The notes below the pieces were generated by a model. That model was not told the DNA's origin. It saw nothing but the letters and a program-made list of their open reading frames with translations, and made no database searches. From Corticium candelabrum (lineage: Eukaryota > Porifera > Homoscleromorpha > Homosclerophorida > Plakinidae), in the NCBI RefSeq assembly GCF_963422355.1, contig NC_085090.1, positions 894,001-958,000 of the forward strand: a DNA stretch of 64,000 nucleotides, in the 5' to 3' direction. The translations under genes and the position numbers were made by a program. How positions within the stretch are numbered: position 1 is the stretch's first letter; every line of letters begins with the position of its first letter. Shown piece after piece: positions 1 through 26,960 of the stretch.

Positions 1-164
1 CAAAGAAGTGCATAAGATGTTTACTGATCAAATCAGTTATGAACATATCTGAAGCCTTCAATAAATTCCTATTACCACTAATTGGTTGATGAAGCTGTAC
101 AAACAAACCAGCAACTATTACATGCAGTTTGACAAATTGTTGGTTTTATTAATGCTCTTTAGTA

Positions 165-600
165 CACACCTAAACCTGAATTTCAGCCACAGCCACTGAG
201 GTTATACCTTGCAGAATAGATCGCCAAACTGGGCGATTGTGTGGATCTTCTATAGATAAGTTCAATACTTTAAATATTTCTAAACTACATCAATCCAGCG
301 TTGTTGAGTAGTGTGAGCTGGACGTTTATGATTAAGAAGTCTACTGCGTGGAAGCTGTTTCTGGGGACAGCTGTTTGATATTCTTAGAACATGTCCCAAC
401 CACTGAAGTCATTCATTGTCTTTGAATTTTCACTTCTATGGGATCTTTTGCAATTACCAGATTTTCTTTGCTGGTTATTTCATGCCATTTAGACACTCCA
501 AGAATCGTCCTAATACATCTCACGTGAAATGTGTTCAGCTTAAGAATGTTTGCTTGAGTCACAGGACAAGTCCCACAACAATATTATAGTACGGAAAACT
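165..600 (-). mobile_element. LINE reverse-transcriptase C-terminal relic
   Basis: Read on the minus strand, this stretch gives broken peptide blocks typical of the C-terminal tail of RTE/'endonuclease-reverse transcriptase' type non-LTR elements: a block LNTFHVRCIRTILGVSKW, then a region with several stops, then LSIEDPHNRPVWRSILQ. The order and spacing fit the known tail (a cysteine/histidine-like region followed by a W..R segment). It is non-functional because of in-frame stops and shifts. It lies just beyond the last RECQL4 exon I can place, probably in an intron. Family subtype is not resolved. Confidence 0.6.
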
Positions 601-643
601 TCAGTTTGATGGCTCTAGAGAAATTTCTATTGGAAGACACTGC

Positions 644-650
<7 letters not shown>

Positions 651-718
<68 letters not shown>
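651..718. repeat. (CA)n microsatellite
   Basis: Near-perfect CA dinucleotide tract of about 70 bp, between the LINE relic and the last visible RECQL4 exon. Confidence 0.97.
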
Positions 719-720
<2 letters not shown>

Positions 721-880
721 GATAATTAGCATGTACGTATCACTTAGTAAGTTACATTTCCAATTAATATAAAGTTTCCCATTTCATAGTCTGTACAGTG
801 GGCTCCTACTTGAAAGTGTCTACCACCAAGAGGACATTCACAAACAGGTGGCTCACAGGCAAATATACTAAAACTTCTAC

Positions 881-3800
881 ACTGTAATGACCTTGTCTCT
901 ATCTGTGTCACAAGATACTGACAATTGAAGATTGTCTGGAATTGTTCCTCCACGTATCACAGCATCAGACTGATGATCAATATGGAGATGTCTACTCACT
1001 GACCCAACTGTCTCGCTAGTTGCTGTAGCAGTGAGGCCAAGAAAACATCTCACACCATAACGTTCTCTCAGTACCTGCACAGTTAAGTTACACCATCAAT
1101 TTAGATTGAAAAAAGCATGTAAGTAATGGAAACATAAATGACATCCTTTCACGTTACTGTATTATAACACCATACACAATGTTCTACAGACTAAAGTAGG
1201 AAAAGTAATAGCTGGCAGCGTGGGAAAAATCTTAAATCTCGCTAACTATACATCGCAAACAGATAATTCTAACATCATTAGGAAGTTAGTGATGACAAGA
1301 AGACAAATATATAGAGCTTGTTTCTGATCAGTATTGCACAACTACAGAATTGGCTACTTCCTGTATAGCACGCGATGTGATTACGCCCTCATGACCAATT
1401 AGAACGACCATCTGTGACTTCACATGCGCCGTCAGGTCAATTGTGGCATTCTAATCACTACAGGGGTCATCTGTTCCAGAAACAAAGGCTTCTTCGCTTT
1501 CCAAAGTCTCTTCTTCTTCACGCCTTACTTCAATGAGAACACGGTCGACCGCTTCTTCAACTATCCCGCCGGTCACTCGATGAACTCGCTTCCGTTTTGA
1601 TGTGTAATGTAATCTGTATACCTTCCGTGATGCTCCTCCTAGGCTCCTATATCTACATAAACGTTTGCCGCAATTCCCACACTGCCAGCTATTGCTTTTC
1701 CTACTTTAGGTAAGTGATTGCTATCCAATACTATAAAACTTTAGTAAGTGATAATACATGTTATCAGTATTGTAGGGAGACAGAATTGATATTCAGCTCT
1801 AGAACATGACAGTAGCAAGACAGACAACAAAATAGACTTGCACAAAACTACACTCCCAAAAAGCTACTGTACCTCCAAAAGTACACATCATACCTCCTTG
1901 AATAGAATATCATGATCAAACAGAACAAAATGCCATTGTACAGTACGAAATGCCACTCTCAAACATTTTTATGACAGTAAAAGTATGTCAACTGTGCCAT
2001 GCTCTTATACTCCAACTTCCCTTATCCAGACACCTTGGGTCCCTGAACCCAAATGTGTAAGCAAGCGAGAAGTGTCTGCAACTGGGATATGTCTGTATAT
2101 TGGAGAAACATTCAGATACCATACGTTTCAGTTTCAACTTAATCTTGTAACTTTGTTTAGTCTAATTAGCCGTACATTTCACGTGTGACAATTAATGATA
2201 CTGTATCTACTATATAGATATTGCTGATCATTGACTTTGCAACTCCAAATTTGTCTGCAACGAATCTCAATTTCCATGGACAAACTAAAGTTTATTTTCC
2301 AGAGTTAGCATGAAGTGCTTGGTTGTGGAATAATATGGAAGGTCCGGATAAGGGGGGTTTGTGTATACTTGTAAATACTATAACGTCAAAAAGTTACAAA
2401 TTCCTAGTTCAGCACACAATACACCCATAAGTAGCAGGCGTGTCTAGTATATTACCCAACACGTGAAACGCATAGGGCTAGGGATAGTAACACCGGTTGG
2501 TCACGTGATTCTCAAATAAGTGACCAGATGTCAATCTCTTTCTCATGCTCTTCTAATTGGCTTTAATTACATTCAAGCTGCAAAGCTATGGCAAGCGGAG
2601 GATTTGCACTGTAGACTAGTGTTTCTTCATTTGTAATACTTTATAGCTAAACTAGCAGCGGGACCTGACGTTGCCCAGGTAATATTGGACACGTACAGGG
2701 TTGCCATTCTGTGCATTTTTAGATATTCCACATGTCTCATCAAAGATTTGTCCTGAAATACACCTCAGCCAATATTTCTCCTACAAGTCCCACTAGTATG
2801 CATGCAGCTGAAGACAGAGTGAATCTTCTATTCAGTTAGGGTCTTTTACTACGAGCAAATGTTTCTCCTAAAATACATGTATGCCTCAGCAAATATTTTC
2901 TACATATCTTGCTGCAGCAGTGGCAATTCTGTCTCCGAGTTGACAATATTCACAATCAGCAATAGAAGGATCTTTGCAAATACAGACGAGTTCCTAGATC
3001 TCAAAAGGAGCCTCTTTAAATTGTTACTCATACAACCAAAATGTGCATTTGCATTGTGGTGTGGAATGCAGTCTTCATATGTGGTTTCATGGCAATTAGC
3101 CTGGCAGTTTTGGCGGGACTGACGTTACAGACAGACAGATCAGCTTTCTATAAAGAGAGACTATCTAACCTAAAAACATCAAAGTGCACGTAAAACCCAC
3201 AAACAATGAATCACACATCATGTGTCATCTGGCATCATTACTCAAATACTATAATATATGACATCACCTTGCAGAGCTGGAGATAGCATGGACGGAAATT
3301 GTGAGACCATTCGGATATACAGTGAACTTCATCAATGCAAGCAAAGGCGATAGGAGGTATTTGCTTTGTAAGCATCTCACCACCAATAAATCCACTGATA
3401 ACAACCTCAGGTGACACAAGTAACAAGTCAAAATCTCCTTCTTTCAATCGACTTAGCACTGTCTGTCTTTGCTTGCTTGATAATCCACTGTGTAGACAAG
3501 CTCCTTGCAAACAAGCAGGAAGTCCACGTAGCTGCACAACAACATATACTACAACAAACTACTAAGAAGGCGTTAATTTAAATAGCATATCCACTACAAG
3601 AAACTACAAAACTCGTATTATTTATTTCACAAAACAATACGAACATTTATCTTCTTACTTGATCTTCCATCAGTGATACAAGTGGTGACACGACAAGCGT
3701 CAAGCAACGAGAATGTCTAGAGTACAAATACGCTGGCAACTGGTAGCAAAGAGACTTTCCAGATCCTGTTGGCAGTACAACAATAGAAGATAAACCTAAA

Positions 3801-4988
3801 AAAATGACACAAAGAAATCACACGTTCCCCTCATTGAAATTGCTTCAACATGTAATTAATTAATTAATAATATTGATATTACAAACCCAAAAAATTAAAA
3901 GATAAAATTGCATTTCATCAAGTTGCCTCTCACAGGGACAAGATTCACAGAAACTCAAGTGACATCCCAAAATGTGTCTACATGTTTGCAGGGTTTGACA
4001 AGCAATAACCAACAGTAGATCCTTAACAATATCAAGAAATTCACCAGCAGTACAACTTAAAAGACAATTCACAATGTTTTTGACTAACATTAAACGTCCT
4101 GATCACCCAAATGGAAGTTTTGCACTGTTCTCATAGATGTGTACAAGTGCTAATTACATTGCTTGATGATCAACTTCAGTGCTAACTCCATAGTAAATTT
4201 AGAAAAAAATGGACAGTCACTTGCTACTTACGAATACACAACCAGTTAGGACTGTTAAAGGAACACTTCACCAGTCCGCGCATCTGACTCCACCCTCGAC
4301 GCTAAACGTTTCTGGTCACACATCAAGTTGGGAAGTTTGGCGCTATCTCAGAGCAAACTTGATAACAGAGCATTATGCTTAGGTTAGAAAACAAAAACGT
4401 AAGAGGTGGCTTTCCAATTAGTGTCCACTAGATATAGGTTTCTTTTCTCGCTTCGTCTAGACTTTGACATTTGCTTAGGCAAAAGTAAAATCTGCTTTCG
4501 CATCACTGACTCACCTTCAATCGACGGCGAAAAGCACTCATACAGCGATGGTTCGGATGTAGGATGAAGGCACATTGTGTCACGTGATTATATGTGGTGA
4601 CGCACGTTTCCGTGTGTTTTCGCATCACGCATAATATGGCCTCCATTTGTAGAAAGAAACACGAAGAAAAGTGCGAAAGACCGAGTGATTGCAAGTCTTA
4701 CAAGACGATCTTGTGGAGCCTACAACATACGAACGACTGAGTTGCTTATGAACTGTAACTTGTTCTCTTTCACTGTCAGAGTTGCCTAAAGTGTCTGGAC
4801 TCGTCTCTTGTGTGCTCTAGTAGTTGGCCTTGGAAAGCAAGACCAAACGATGTGCCACGCAACACAGCAAGCGTTCGGTCCGCAGCCCAAGGCCTTAGCA
4901 TACTCTATTGCACGTGCGTCAATCGGTATCGTGTTCCTTTAACTAGGTAGAAGAGAGACCTCTAGAGGCTGGACTGTGAATGCACACA

Positions 4989-5060
<72 letters not shown>

Positions 5061-8000
5061 GTCCGTCCACAAATTTCAAATTTCGAGTGCTGTGGGAATG
5101 GCAGTTTGGTGATAAAGACGTTAAAGGTGACCACTTACGATTCGCAGCGCACGTGCAGACACACCCACGCAAACTTGAAATCAAGCCTTTATGCACACAA
5201 TATCCATTTACAAGTTTGAGAAAGCTTGCTGTTGAATGACAAAGTGATTTCTCGATCTTTTCCTTGTTGCACGTGACCCAAAAATGGGTAGAGCACAGAG
5301 CACGCACTATCGCAATGGCATCCGGAGAGACATCACGAAGTTGTAGACTAGCTTATCAGTGTACCAACGCATACATCTGACTTACAGTTGTTGAATTTCT
5401 GTAAAAGAAACACCGCTACCGGCACACGTATGTCGCTACGGGTATAGGCTAGTCCTCAATTCTAGCCAGCGATTGTAGCTACCATGTAAAGATAGATGCG
5501 TCATCTGCATTGCCGGCGGCATCCGGCACCTCTCCATGGCTTATTTCACGTTCCGAGTTTCAGATGCCATCACGTGATGCCCTGTGCTCCACCCCTTTCG
5601 GATTCACGCAACTAGAAAACAATCAAGAAAGCGCTTTGTCATTCAACAGCAAGCTATTTCAAAGATGGTAAATGGTCAATGTGTAGATAAAGAACTGAAC
5701 ACACTTGTCATTAGCTTTCCTAAAATGTCAAGTACGAGTAGCGAAACTGCCGTGGTGGACAAGAACGTGATTCGCCTTTCTCTTTATACTAGGAATAAAG
5801 GCTGTATGTCATAGAACGTGGTGCATCCTAAGATGTTCCCTTTTTCTGCTTCATTATGACACGACTTGCAATCGTGACACGTTTTCAAGTTTGCGTGGGT
5901 GTGCTGCGCGTGCATGGTGAATCGTGAGTGGGAACCTTTAAGGTAGCAAGAGGAGAAGTCTTGTAACCTGACATTGTTGGTACGACAACTTCAACTTTAC
6001 ATACGTACCAGTATAATAGGACAAAGTTAAAAACATTACTCTGACCCTCAAACTTCTGTTTGCAGCACCTGAACTTCCAATTTACCTAATACGTAAACAC
6101 TTCATATGTATACATGTAGGCTAATTACACATACATGTAATTAGCCATATAGTTCCGACAGCCTCTGTGATCCTAGGCTCGAGTGTCCAGCTGGTCATCT
6201 CCCCCCCCCCCCCCCGCGGCGGAGAAAGACCGGCTGGAGACATTCGCCACTCAAAGGAAACCGCTGCCTCTCTATCTCCAATCAGGATTTTACACATTTG
6301 GTTAGTGTTTGTGCATGCACGTGTATTTACGATAACTGCTGATAGCAATGCCTGTCGCTATTGGCTCTCTACTAGTGGCTTTGTGACTGAGTAGTCAATT
6401 GCTTTTACCGTCTGATATCACATTTCGTTAGCGTGTGAGCTACACTTGCCTGTCGTCTTCTCTTTCGTCTTCCTTTTCATACTTGGAGAACTAGGCAGCG
6501 CATGCAAACAACTTCTAGTCCCTTAGGGTGTCGTACGTTGCATGCATTGAACGAGTAGACCTTCTACAAAGCGTGGTATTTGCACTCAACGCAGGGCAAC
6601 GTGCAGAGCTATGATTTGCGTACGACCTTTGGTTGGCCTCTGTGGTAAACATTGAGTCTAGCAATCTTAGAACGAGAGACAGACAATGAGAAGAGCTGGA
6701 AAAAGTCGACCTGTTGTTCGTAGACTTGGATGGCACGTGTCGAGACTACACGCACTTGTGTCAGAGTGAAATTACATTAGCAAAGAGCCAATAGAGACAT
6801 GCATCCCTATCGAGGATGCACAAACATTGAACGGCACTCTGATTGGAGGATAGAGAGTCGGCGGTTTGTTTGAGTGGCGAATGTCTCCAGCCGGTCTTTC
6901 TCCGCTGCGGGGGGAGATGACCGGCTGGAATCTCGAGCCTACTGTGATCCTAGCTGGTGGTAGACTAATGGATGAGGCTAGTTCCGCCTGCCCAACAGGA
7001 AATAGGTAATTGTAAAGCCAAGCTTAGCCAGATTGAATAGATGATGACCGATCTGGCTTCGCCTGGACAAGAGCTTTCTAATGATATGAGTAATTGCTCC
7101 CAGGGACGTCCCACTGCCTAGCTACATGAGTGTTCCCACAGTGTGTGAAATTTGTGGACGAACTTTAATGTCCTTGCTGTCGCCAGAAATTAGAATAGAC
7201 GTACACCTGCAGTGTACACTACTGCACATACTTGTTGAAAATATTACATACAGCAGCTAATCTCACCACATAACACTCTCATCACAGCAGTCTCTTGTCC
7301 TGGACGAAAGTGGCTAAACCCAAGCATCTCAAGAGCATCGTACACATCCTGTGGTGTAGCTAGTAAACAGATATAAGACAACAAAACAAACATGACTTGA
7401 TACATTACATTGTGTATAAAGTTAGTTACCAGCCAAAGTGTTGTCTTCTGACACTGAATGAAGAGGAGACACAGAGGCAGGTGGACATGGTTCGTCCCAT
7501 TCATGAGTCACAGGTAATGATTCGGGTAAGCAGACTTGTTGACTCATTGTCAACAAATTTTCAGACTCATCATCTGCATTACTGCAGAAATCCTCCTCCG
7601 CATCAACAATCTCAGTGCTCTTACTGCACTTCTTCTGTGGGCATTGACTGGCCCAGTGTCCCTCTTCATTGCATCTAAAGCATCTACCATGTGCTAGATC
7701 ACCACCAAGTTTTTTCTTCATCTTGCTCTTCCATATTTGTCTCTTGATGTGAGCACCAGATAAACCATGTCCTTTCCGTTTATAAAATCGTCTCTTCAGA
7801 TTTAGTCGTACAAAGTTGCCATTGTCCTTACTACTGTATACACAAAGACAAGTAAATTGTCATTAATTTAAACAGTGAAATATATGACAAAAAAGAGGAA
7901 AACAGACAAACAAAATAACTGAAAGAGAGAGACAAACAACCAGAAAGACAAGGGCAGAAATAAATACTTTAACAGTGTCAATCGCCAAAGCTGGTAGGAG

Positions 8001-11000
8001 ATTGTGCGATAATTGTCTGATAAACAACCTGCAATGGTCATCATTGCTACACACCGTCACTATCCAAGACTTGACCATCTGACAAAAACTCTAACATCTC
8101 AGCAGCTGGCAATGGCTACAACAGTGCATCTGATAAAACTTGCCTTTAAATCATGAGCTTACAATCAATCTCAATCGTCAAAGAACCAATGGTCCTGGTG
8201 AGTGTACCATACAAGTTAGAAATGAGAAAGTTAGGTTGTCCTCAGATATAAACACTAAGTAATGACGTAAAAACCCTTCTTCATACCCAAACAGTCTTGA
8301 AAATCGTGTGATGACGAAGGTATATACAACACAGTTAATTTGAGGGAAACTGGGAATTTGCTTCAGTAAATTATCCTCAGATGTGAAATGCACAAGTCAT
8401 AATGACTAGACTAAACCCATCTCTATCTCAATGCTACAGTAGCTCTTCTCTGTTTGCTGCATACAAACTCACACTCTCATGCGTCAGTGTATGTGACATA
8501 TAATGAGTAATAAATAAAAGATAAACAAATAGACAGACAAATAGATAAACAAACAAACATACAAGTAAACACATCAACATCTACTCACACATACAAAACA
8601 CAGTAAACTACCCTTACCTGATAGTTCTAGTTCTGTTTCCCTTCTCCAGCATTGGAGACTTGGAGCAAGCTACAGTCATACTTTTCAACTCAGATTCATT
8701 CATTCTACTGTGATTTTCTTGCCTAGCAGCTTCATCTCCAACAGACAACAACCCAAATACCGACTCATCAGTGCCATTTGAAACCAAATTTGGGAAGGCT
8801 ATCTCATCATGCTGCATGAAGGTATTTTCAAAGGCATAACTCGTTTCCAAGACTGTTGACTGTTTAACATCAATTCCAGTATCAACTTGTGCATGTGATT
8901 GTATTAGATGAGTTACAGCTGGAGGTGCACACAAAGACGGTAACACCGTATGCTCTTGGTTCAGTGTCTCAACATCAAATTCAACAGTCGATGCCAATTT
9001 TTTGTCAATCATCAAACTTTGTGTTTCTTTGTTTGGATCATGTTCATCCAACCATTCTGCCTTCAAGTTAAATTTCCTTTTCCTACTCACTCCAGATCTT
9101 CTTGACAAACCACAAGACGATCCATGAAATGTAGGAAGTACAACCACACCTTCATCACATGCTACCTTGTGCAGCTGACTTGACCCCTTCAGCTCTTCTA
9201 AAGTAGCAAAATGGTCCTGAAGTGGTATATTAGAATCAAGATATTTCAGTACATTATTATCCTCTTCTGGTTTCGACACGATGCCTACTGTCTCTTGTCT
9301 AGGAGAGGAGGTCTGCTTGCTCTTTGCCAAACTGCAACTCTCCATTGCCCAACGTTTCACCCGCTTCATCATAATTGACTCGCTGACTTCCTTCCGTTCT
9401 GTCCGAGTGTCTTTGTCTATAGATCTTGATTTATTAAATGCCGCGCCAAACACTCCATCACACATATGGCTTTCTCGTCGTTCCTTCTAAACTCCAACAA
9501 TCCATCATATACAGTAAATCCAGAATATAACGATCTTAAATTTTACGATTCGACCCAAAATAACAAATTTTGAATACCAATGTTTATTATTTTAACAAAT
9601 TTTGACAACCAACCAATGTTCCTTAATTGAACGACTTAGTACATTCTAGTACTTTTCCAGTATTATGTACTGGAACTCTAGGTTCACTAAGTAGGAAAAG
9701 CAATAGTTGGCAGTGTGGGAATTGTTGCTATCGTTTAGAATGAGACAAGGAGGGGCATCAAAGAAGGCATACAGATTACATTACACATCACAACACAAGC
9801 GAGTTCAGCTCCTAACATTCTAAAGTTTTGATTGTTATACATAGTCCAGCAACAAATCATTCATTCTCTAGGTCATGTGTAACATCCAAAAATTCCAAGT
9901 ACCTAGAGCTCTACAGTGCGTGGTGGTGTATGTGAAGTCACAGGTAGTCTTCTAATTGGCCACTACGGCGTAATAACATGGTGTGCTATAGAGAAAGTAG
10001 CCAATTCCGTAGTTGTACAATACAGTTATACTGATAAGAAACAAGCTCTATATCGTCGTTTTCTTGTCATCACTAGCTTTCTAATAATGTCTAATTTCTA
10101 ATAATAATAATAACTGCCCACACTAGACCAGAATGGATAGCGATCCGATCAGGATAGCGAGTGTCCACACTGCACTTTGAAAATGCTACCTCCGCCTCAT
10201 TTTCGATATCACGTGACTGATAACTGGTGTATATGCGTGGCTTCTTTGCTTGTGGAAAGCATTGATACAATGACGTAAAGTGAGCGAGAACAAAAACGAG
10301 TGAGGAGTGTTAGATGGTCCGACTAAACGCATAGCGTATGTGGAGGTAACGACCACTATTTCTAATTGGATTCAACCGATCGCGATCGAAACCACCTCGC
10401 GATTGCATCGCGATCCGATCGTGATCCAGTTGCCAGTGAGCAGGCCTTTAGAATTAGCTGATTGAGGTGTATACATTGTGAGATTCAAGATTTTTCCCAT
10501 GCTGTCAACTATTGCTTTTCCTACTTTAGTACTAGTAACCTGTCAGTTACTGTGTAACATATTTAATACTGTATTCTGTCTTTCCAAGCTCTTGTTAACA
10601 CATTTTCTTGCTTGATGGCCATTCCATGTTCTGGATATGCACTACCACACGTACCCTCGCTGTCCAAATGGCTTATGCAGATGTCATCAATGCGCATGCT
10701 CAAAGTAAAACAATTAAAAAGTTACATTTTAACGACCGACAATAAATCATTATATTGTTAACATTAAATGATCTTTATATGTTCTGGATTTACAGTACCC
10801 TGTATTATACTGTACCCTGTATTATTATATTACCAAGGGTATCGGAAGGGCATCGACCAAACCACATTTCATGAAATGGATTTTTGTCAGTCACCCATAA
10901 CTTGATAAGTAGAGTTTTAGTTCTGTTTTAGGGGTAGGTGAATAGCTAATATAATATATGTTTACCACATCATGCTGCATACTAGTTTAAAATATTCGAG

Positions 11001-12243
11001 GTCATCAATTGGTTCGATATTCGGGTTTCCAGTTTCAGAGTGATACGTGTTAGTGAGGAGCAACTAAGGCTATTTGGCAAGTCTGCAAGTATTATAGTTG
11101 TTGACATGAGAACTAATTAGCATGTGTACTTTTCATATGACTACACCTACTTTAATATATTATTATTATTATAGTGTGCATTAGTTGGGACCTGGCCACT
11201 CTACATTTGCTTCCGATGCCGCTGATTACATTGACTCAATCAAACAAGTTATCATATTAAGATGTCTTACACTGCCATTTATGTCTTGTGATTTTGATTT
11301 TGATTTCTTCTTCAATTGTTTGTACTTTTCATACTTCTCTATACAACACAAAGCGTATGTTTCATACTGCAATGATAAGAGCTCTATTCTTCTAATGCTC
11401 TAGATTATAATTATAATTAATTAATGAATAGAACTATGAATGTCTGCCTATTCCATCCAAACAATAAAGTGATACCTGAGATAACTTTCATAACACAACC
11501 ATACTATTACCTGAATGCTGCTTCATTGTTTGTCCTTTGGATTTATTTGCAGACAGACAGACAGATTATTGTATTCTTCGATAAACACTATTACATGATC
11601 TAGTTGCAAGAGGTAACAGTTCTAGAATTTCAATAAATGTCTCTGTCATATAAGAAGTCCTCTCATGAGTCAACTTAGACACATTTCTACTGATCACTCT
11701 TGCATTGCAGCTCTGTATGCACACTGATTAGCGATCTCTGACGTCTCCATCTGTCTCGGAAATCAGACAGACAGACAGATCGACAGACAGCGAAGAAACT
11801 ACGTGCTATTGGGATGGTCTCACATGATGGTATTTACACGTACAATCTCTGCCATTACAACACATGTATCTTGTAAAGTATGTAGATATATCTATTCAAA
11901 TTCTCTTCTAGAGCATGACAATACAATTTCTTACCTCTCACTTCCATCGGTGCAGCATCAACGTCAACCTGCGCATATAATCCTATCCAAAATCTAACAA
12001 TCTCACACACCCTAGTAGAGATGCACAGACCTTGGTTGGTTTGTGTGCATGCGTAGAGAAGAACTCGCTTTCCCATTCCTTCAGCTTTCGTCTCAATTCG
12101 CCGTATTCAACTTCTAAAACACTCCAATTGTTATTTACAAAAGCCTAAAGACGTTGAATTAGACAACTAGTTACCTTCCGTCGACATCCCAAGTTTCCCG
12201 CGTAAATGCCTTGTAAACCCGACCGCTTTCTCGCAGCTGCCAT
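881..12243 (-). CDS. RECQL4: RECQL4-type RecQ DNA helicase, 5' portion (3' end beyond window start)
   Basis: Nuclear 3'-5' helicase of the RECQL4 family, which couples a Sld2-like replication-initiation N-terminus to a RecQ core. Exons with matching phases (genomic, minus strand): 12175-12243, 12031-12144, 11935-11968, 11271-11338, 8618-9486, 7430-7833, 7267-7359, 3659-3795, 3268-3531, 881-1074; 748 codons so far. Exons 2-4 give the Sld2-like block ([13 protein letters not shown], then APMEVR and [10 protein letters not shown]). Exon 6 carries [16 protein letters not shown] followed by a CCHC zinc knuckle ([14 protein letters not shown], about residues 436-449). Then come the Q/zero motif (GFSHFRPGQ), Walker A LPTGSGKS (Lys about 564), motif Ia [14 protein letters not shown] in place of the usual DEAH (about 663-666), [12 protein letters not shown], and motif III LTATAT. 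Motifs IV-VI were not found, so the gene probably continues left of position 1. The ATG at 12243 is the first in a 23-codon exon. Confidence 0.88.
1192..1709. mobile_element. Terminal-inverted-repeat element, copy 1
   Basis: The segment opens with CTAAAGTAGGAAAAGTAATAG and closes with the reverse complement (CTATTGCTTTTCCTACTTTAG), giving inverted repeats of roughly 33 bp with few mismatches. A second, inverted copy at 9689-10531 shares internal blocks, for example the region around 1320-1410 matches 9950-10060 in reverse complement. No transposase is visible, so this is a non-autonomous element sitting in a RECQL4 intron. Confidence 0.75.
2651..3165 (+). repeat. Possible interspersed repeat with GACA-rich tail
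   Basis: Starts with a GC-rich block (gcgggacctgacgttgccca) and ends in a short cagacagacagatc tract followed by tttctataaagag. The same start/tail arrangement (cccgg..cccggg start, GACA repeats, then ttataggtagag) recurs near 41068-41296 and 42336-42385. The level of similarity is low and the family is unknown. Confidence 0.35.
4989..5056. repeat. (AC)n microsatellite
   Basis: About 68 bp of AC dinucleotides. Confidence 0.97.
5121..5941. mobile_element. TTAA-flanked non-autonomous DNA transposon, full copy
   Basis: Left end TTAA-AGGTGACC and right end GGAACCT-TTAA frame an 0.8-kb element. The terminal inverted repeats of about 65 bp both contain the block CACACCCACGCAAACTTGAAA. The TTAA duplication is what piggyBac- and Kolobok-type transposons make (family knowledge). 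Two further copies lie back to back at 14990-17148. No transposase ORF is visible inside. Confidence 0.8.
6174..6941. mobile_element. Mutator-like non-autonomous element with long TIRs
   Basis: Inverted repeats of about 110 bp: left from 6174 (TAGGCTCGAGTGTCC...), right ending 6941 with the reverse complement (TAGGCTCGAGATTCC...). Both contain GGAGAAAGACCGGCTGGAGA and a run of C/G (a poly-C tract near 6201-6215). The flanks carry a 9-bp direct duplication, CTGTGATCC, at 6165-6173 and 6942-6950. Long TIRs plus a 9-bp duplication are the Mutator (MULE) signature. Internal sequence has no recognisable transposase. It sits in a RECQL4 intron. Confidence 0.82.
9689..10531. mobile_element. Terminal-inverted-repeat element, copy 2 (inverted, with nested insertion)
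   Basis: Opens with CTAAGTAGGAAAAGCAATAG and closes with CTATTGCTTTTCCTACTTTAG. Its interior is the reverse complement of copy 1 (1192-1709), except that about 300 bp from 10105 to 10450 are extra. The extra piece holds repeated GCGATCCGATC blocks at both ends and is probably another inserted element; a related gcgatccg block occurs at 40625-40660. Non-autonomous; lies in the RECQL4 intron between exons 4 and 5. Confidence 0.72.
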
Positions 12244-12902
12244 TTTTAGACTAGAGATTCAACAAAAAGAAAAACTTTATTTTACTAAAGAAAACATACT
12301 ACTTACTATTTTAAAATTACTTAATACTTCTATAAAGATAAAAATAAAATTAAATAAATTTAGGCAAAAATTAAATAATAATTATTAATTAAATAAACAT
12401 TAATAATTAATTTCTTAACTTAGTCATTAATAATTGCTATTTAATATTATTAATTAATATAATAATTATTAATGTATAATAATTATTAATATATAATAAT
12501 TATTAATATATAATAAATAAATAAATTAATTAATTAAATTCTAAAAAGATAATTTTAAATTTTACTAGACTTTTAGCTTGACACCTGTCCACATAAAAAT
12601 ATCATAAACGTGAGCTAGAGAATAATTTATCACCTAAATATTCACCATCAGAGTGTATGGTCACTCTGTCCAATTATCCGGGTATTACATTATTAACAAT
12701 ACAAATTACTAACCGACCAATCGCAGCACACAGCGGTCCGTGTGATTTCTCAAATCTCGCACTACCCTTACGCGTAGACGCGGACGTCGCTCAACTACTA
12801 GACAGCAAGACACGTTTACTACGTCGCACGAGCTCTCGTCTGTGTTGTGTAGCAACGCAACTTGCCACAATGTTGCTCTCACTAGCGCAGACCGCCGTCA
12901 TT
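12244..12902. promoter_or_regulatory. Shared RECQL4/MYB upstream region (candidate bidirectional promoter)
   Basis: This 659-bp gap separates the divergent RECQL4 and MYB start codons. The RECQL4 side (about 12260-12560) is extremely AT-rich, with runs of TAATTATTAATATA. The MYB side (about 12720-12900) is rich in CpG. No TATA box clearly placed for either gene is visible. Both genes belong to cell-proliferation families, so co-regulation is plausible but is inference only. Confidence 0.45.

Positions 12903-26960
<14,058 letters not shown>

Noticed and set aside
744..870. Cysteine-rich frame (CECPLGGRHFQVGAHC) as a further RECQL4 exon
   Set aside because: It does not resemble the second RecA lobe expected after motif III, and it reads straight on from the proposed donor in another frame. 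Probably chance.
4976..5307. Long His-Thr or Cys-Val repeat ORFs over AC/GT tracts (also at 13692-14140, 14357-14602, 48907-49278)
   Set aside because: They are translations of dinucleotide microsatellites, not proteins.
12657..12902. Upstream in-frame extension of MYB from the ATG at 12657
   Set aside because: It would add 82 residues with no MYB similarity and it overlaps the CpG-rich promoter region. The acidic MEDEDYG start fits the family better.
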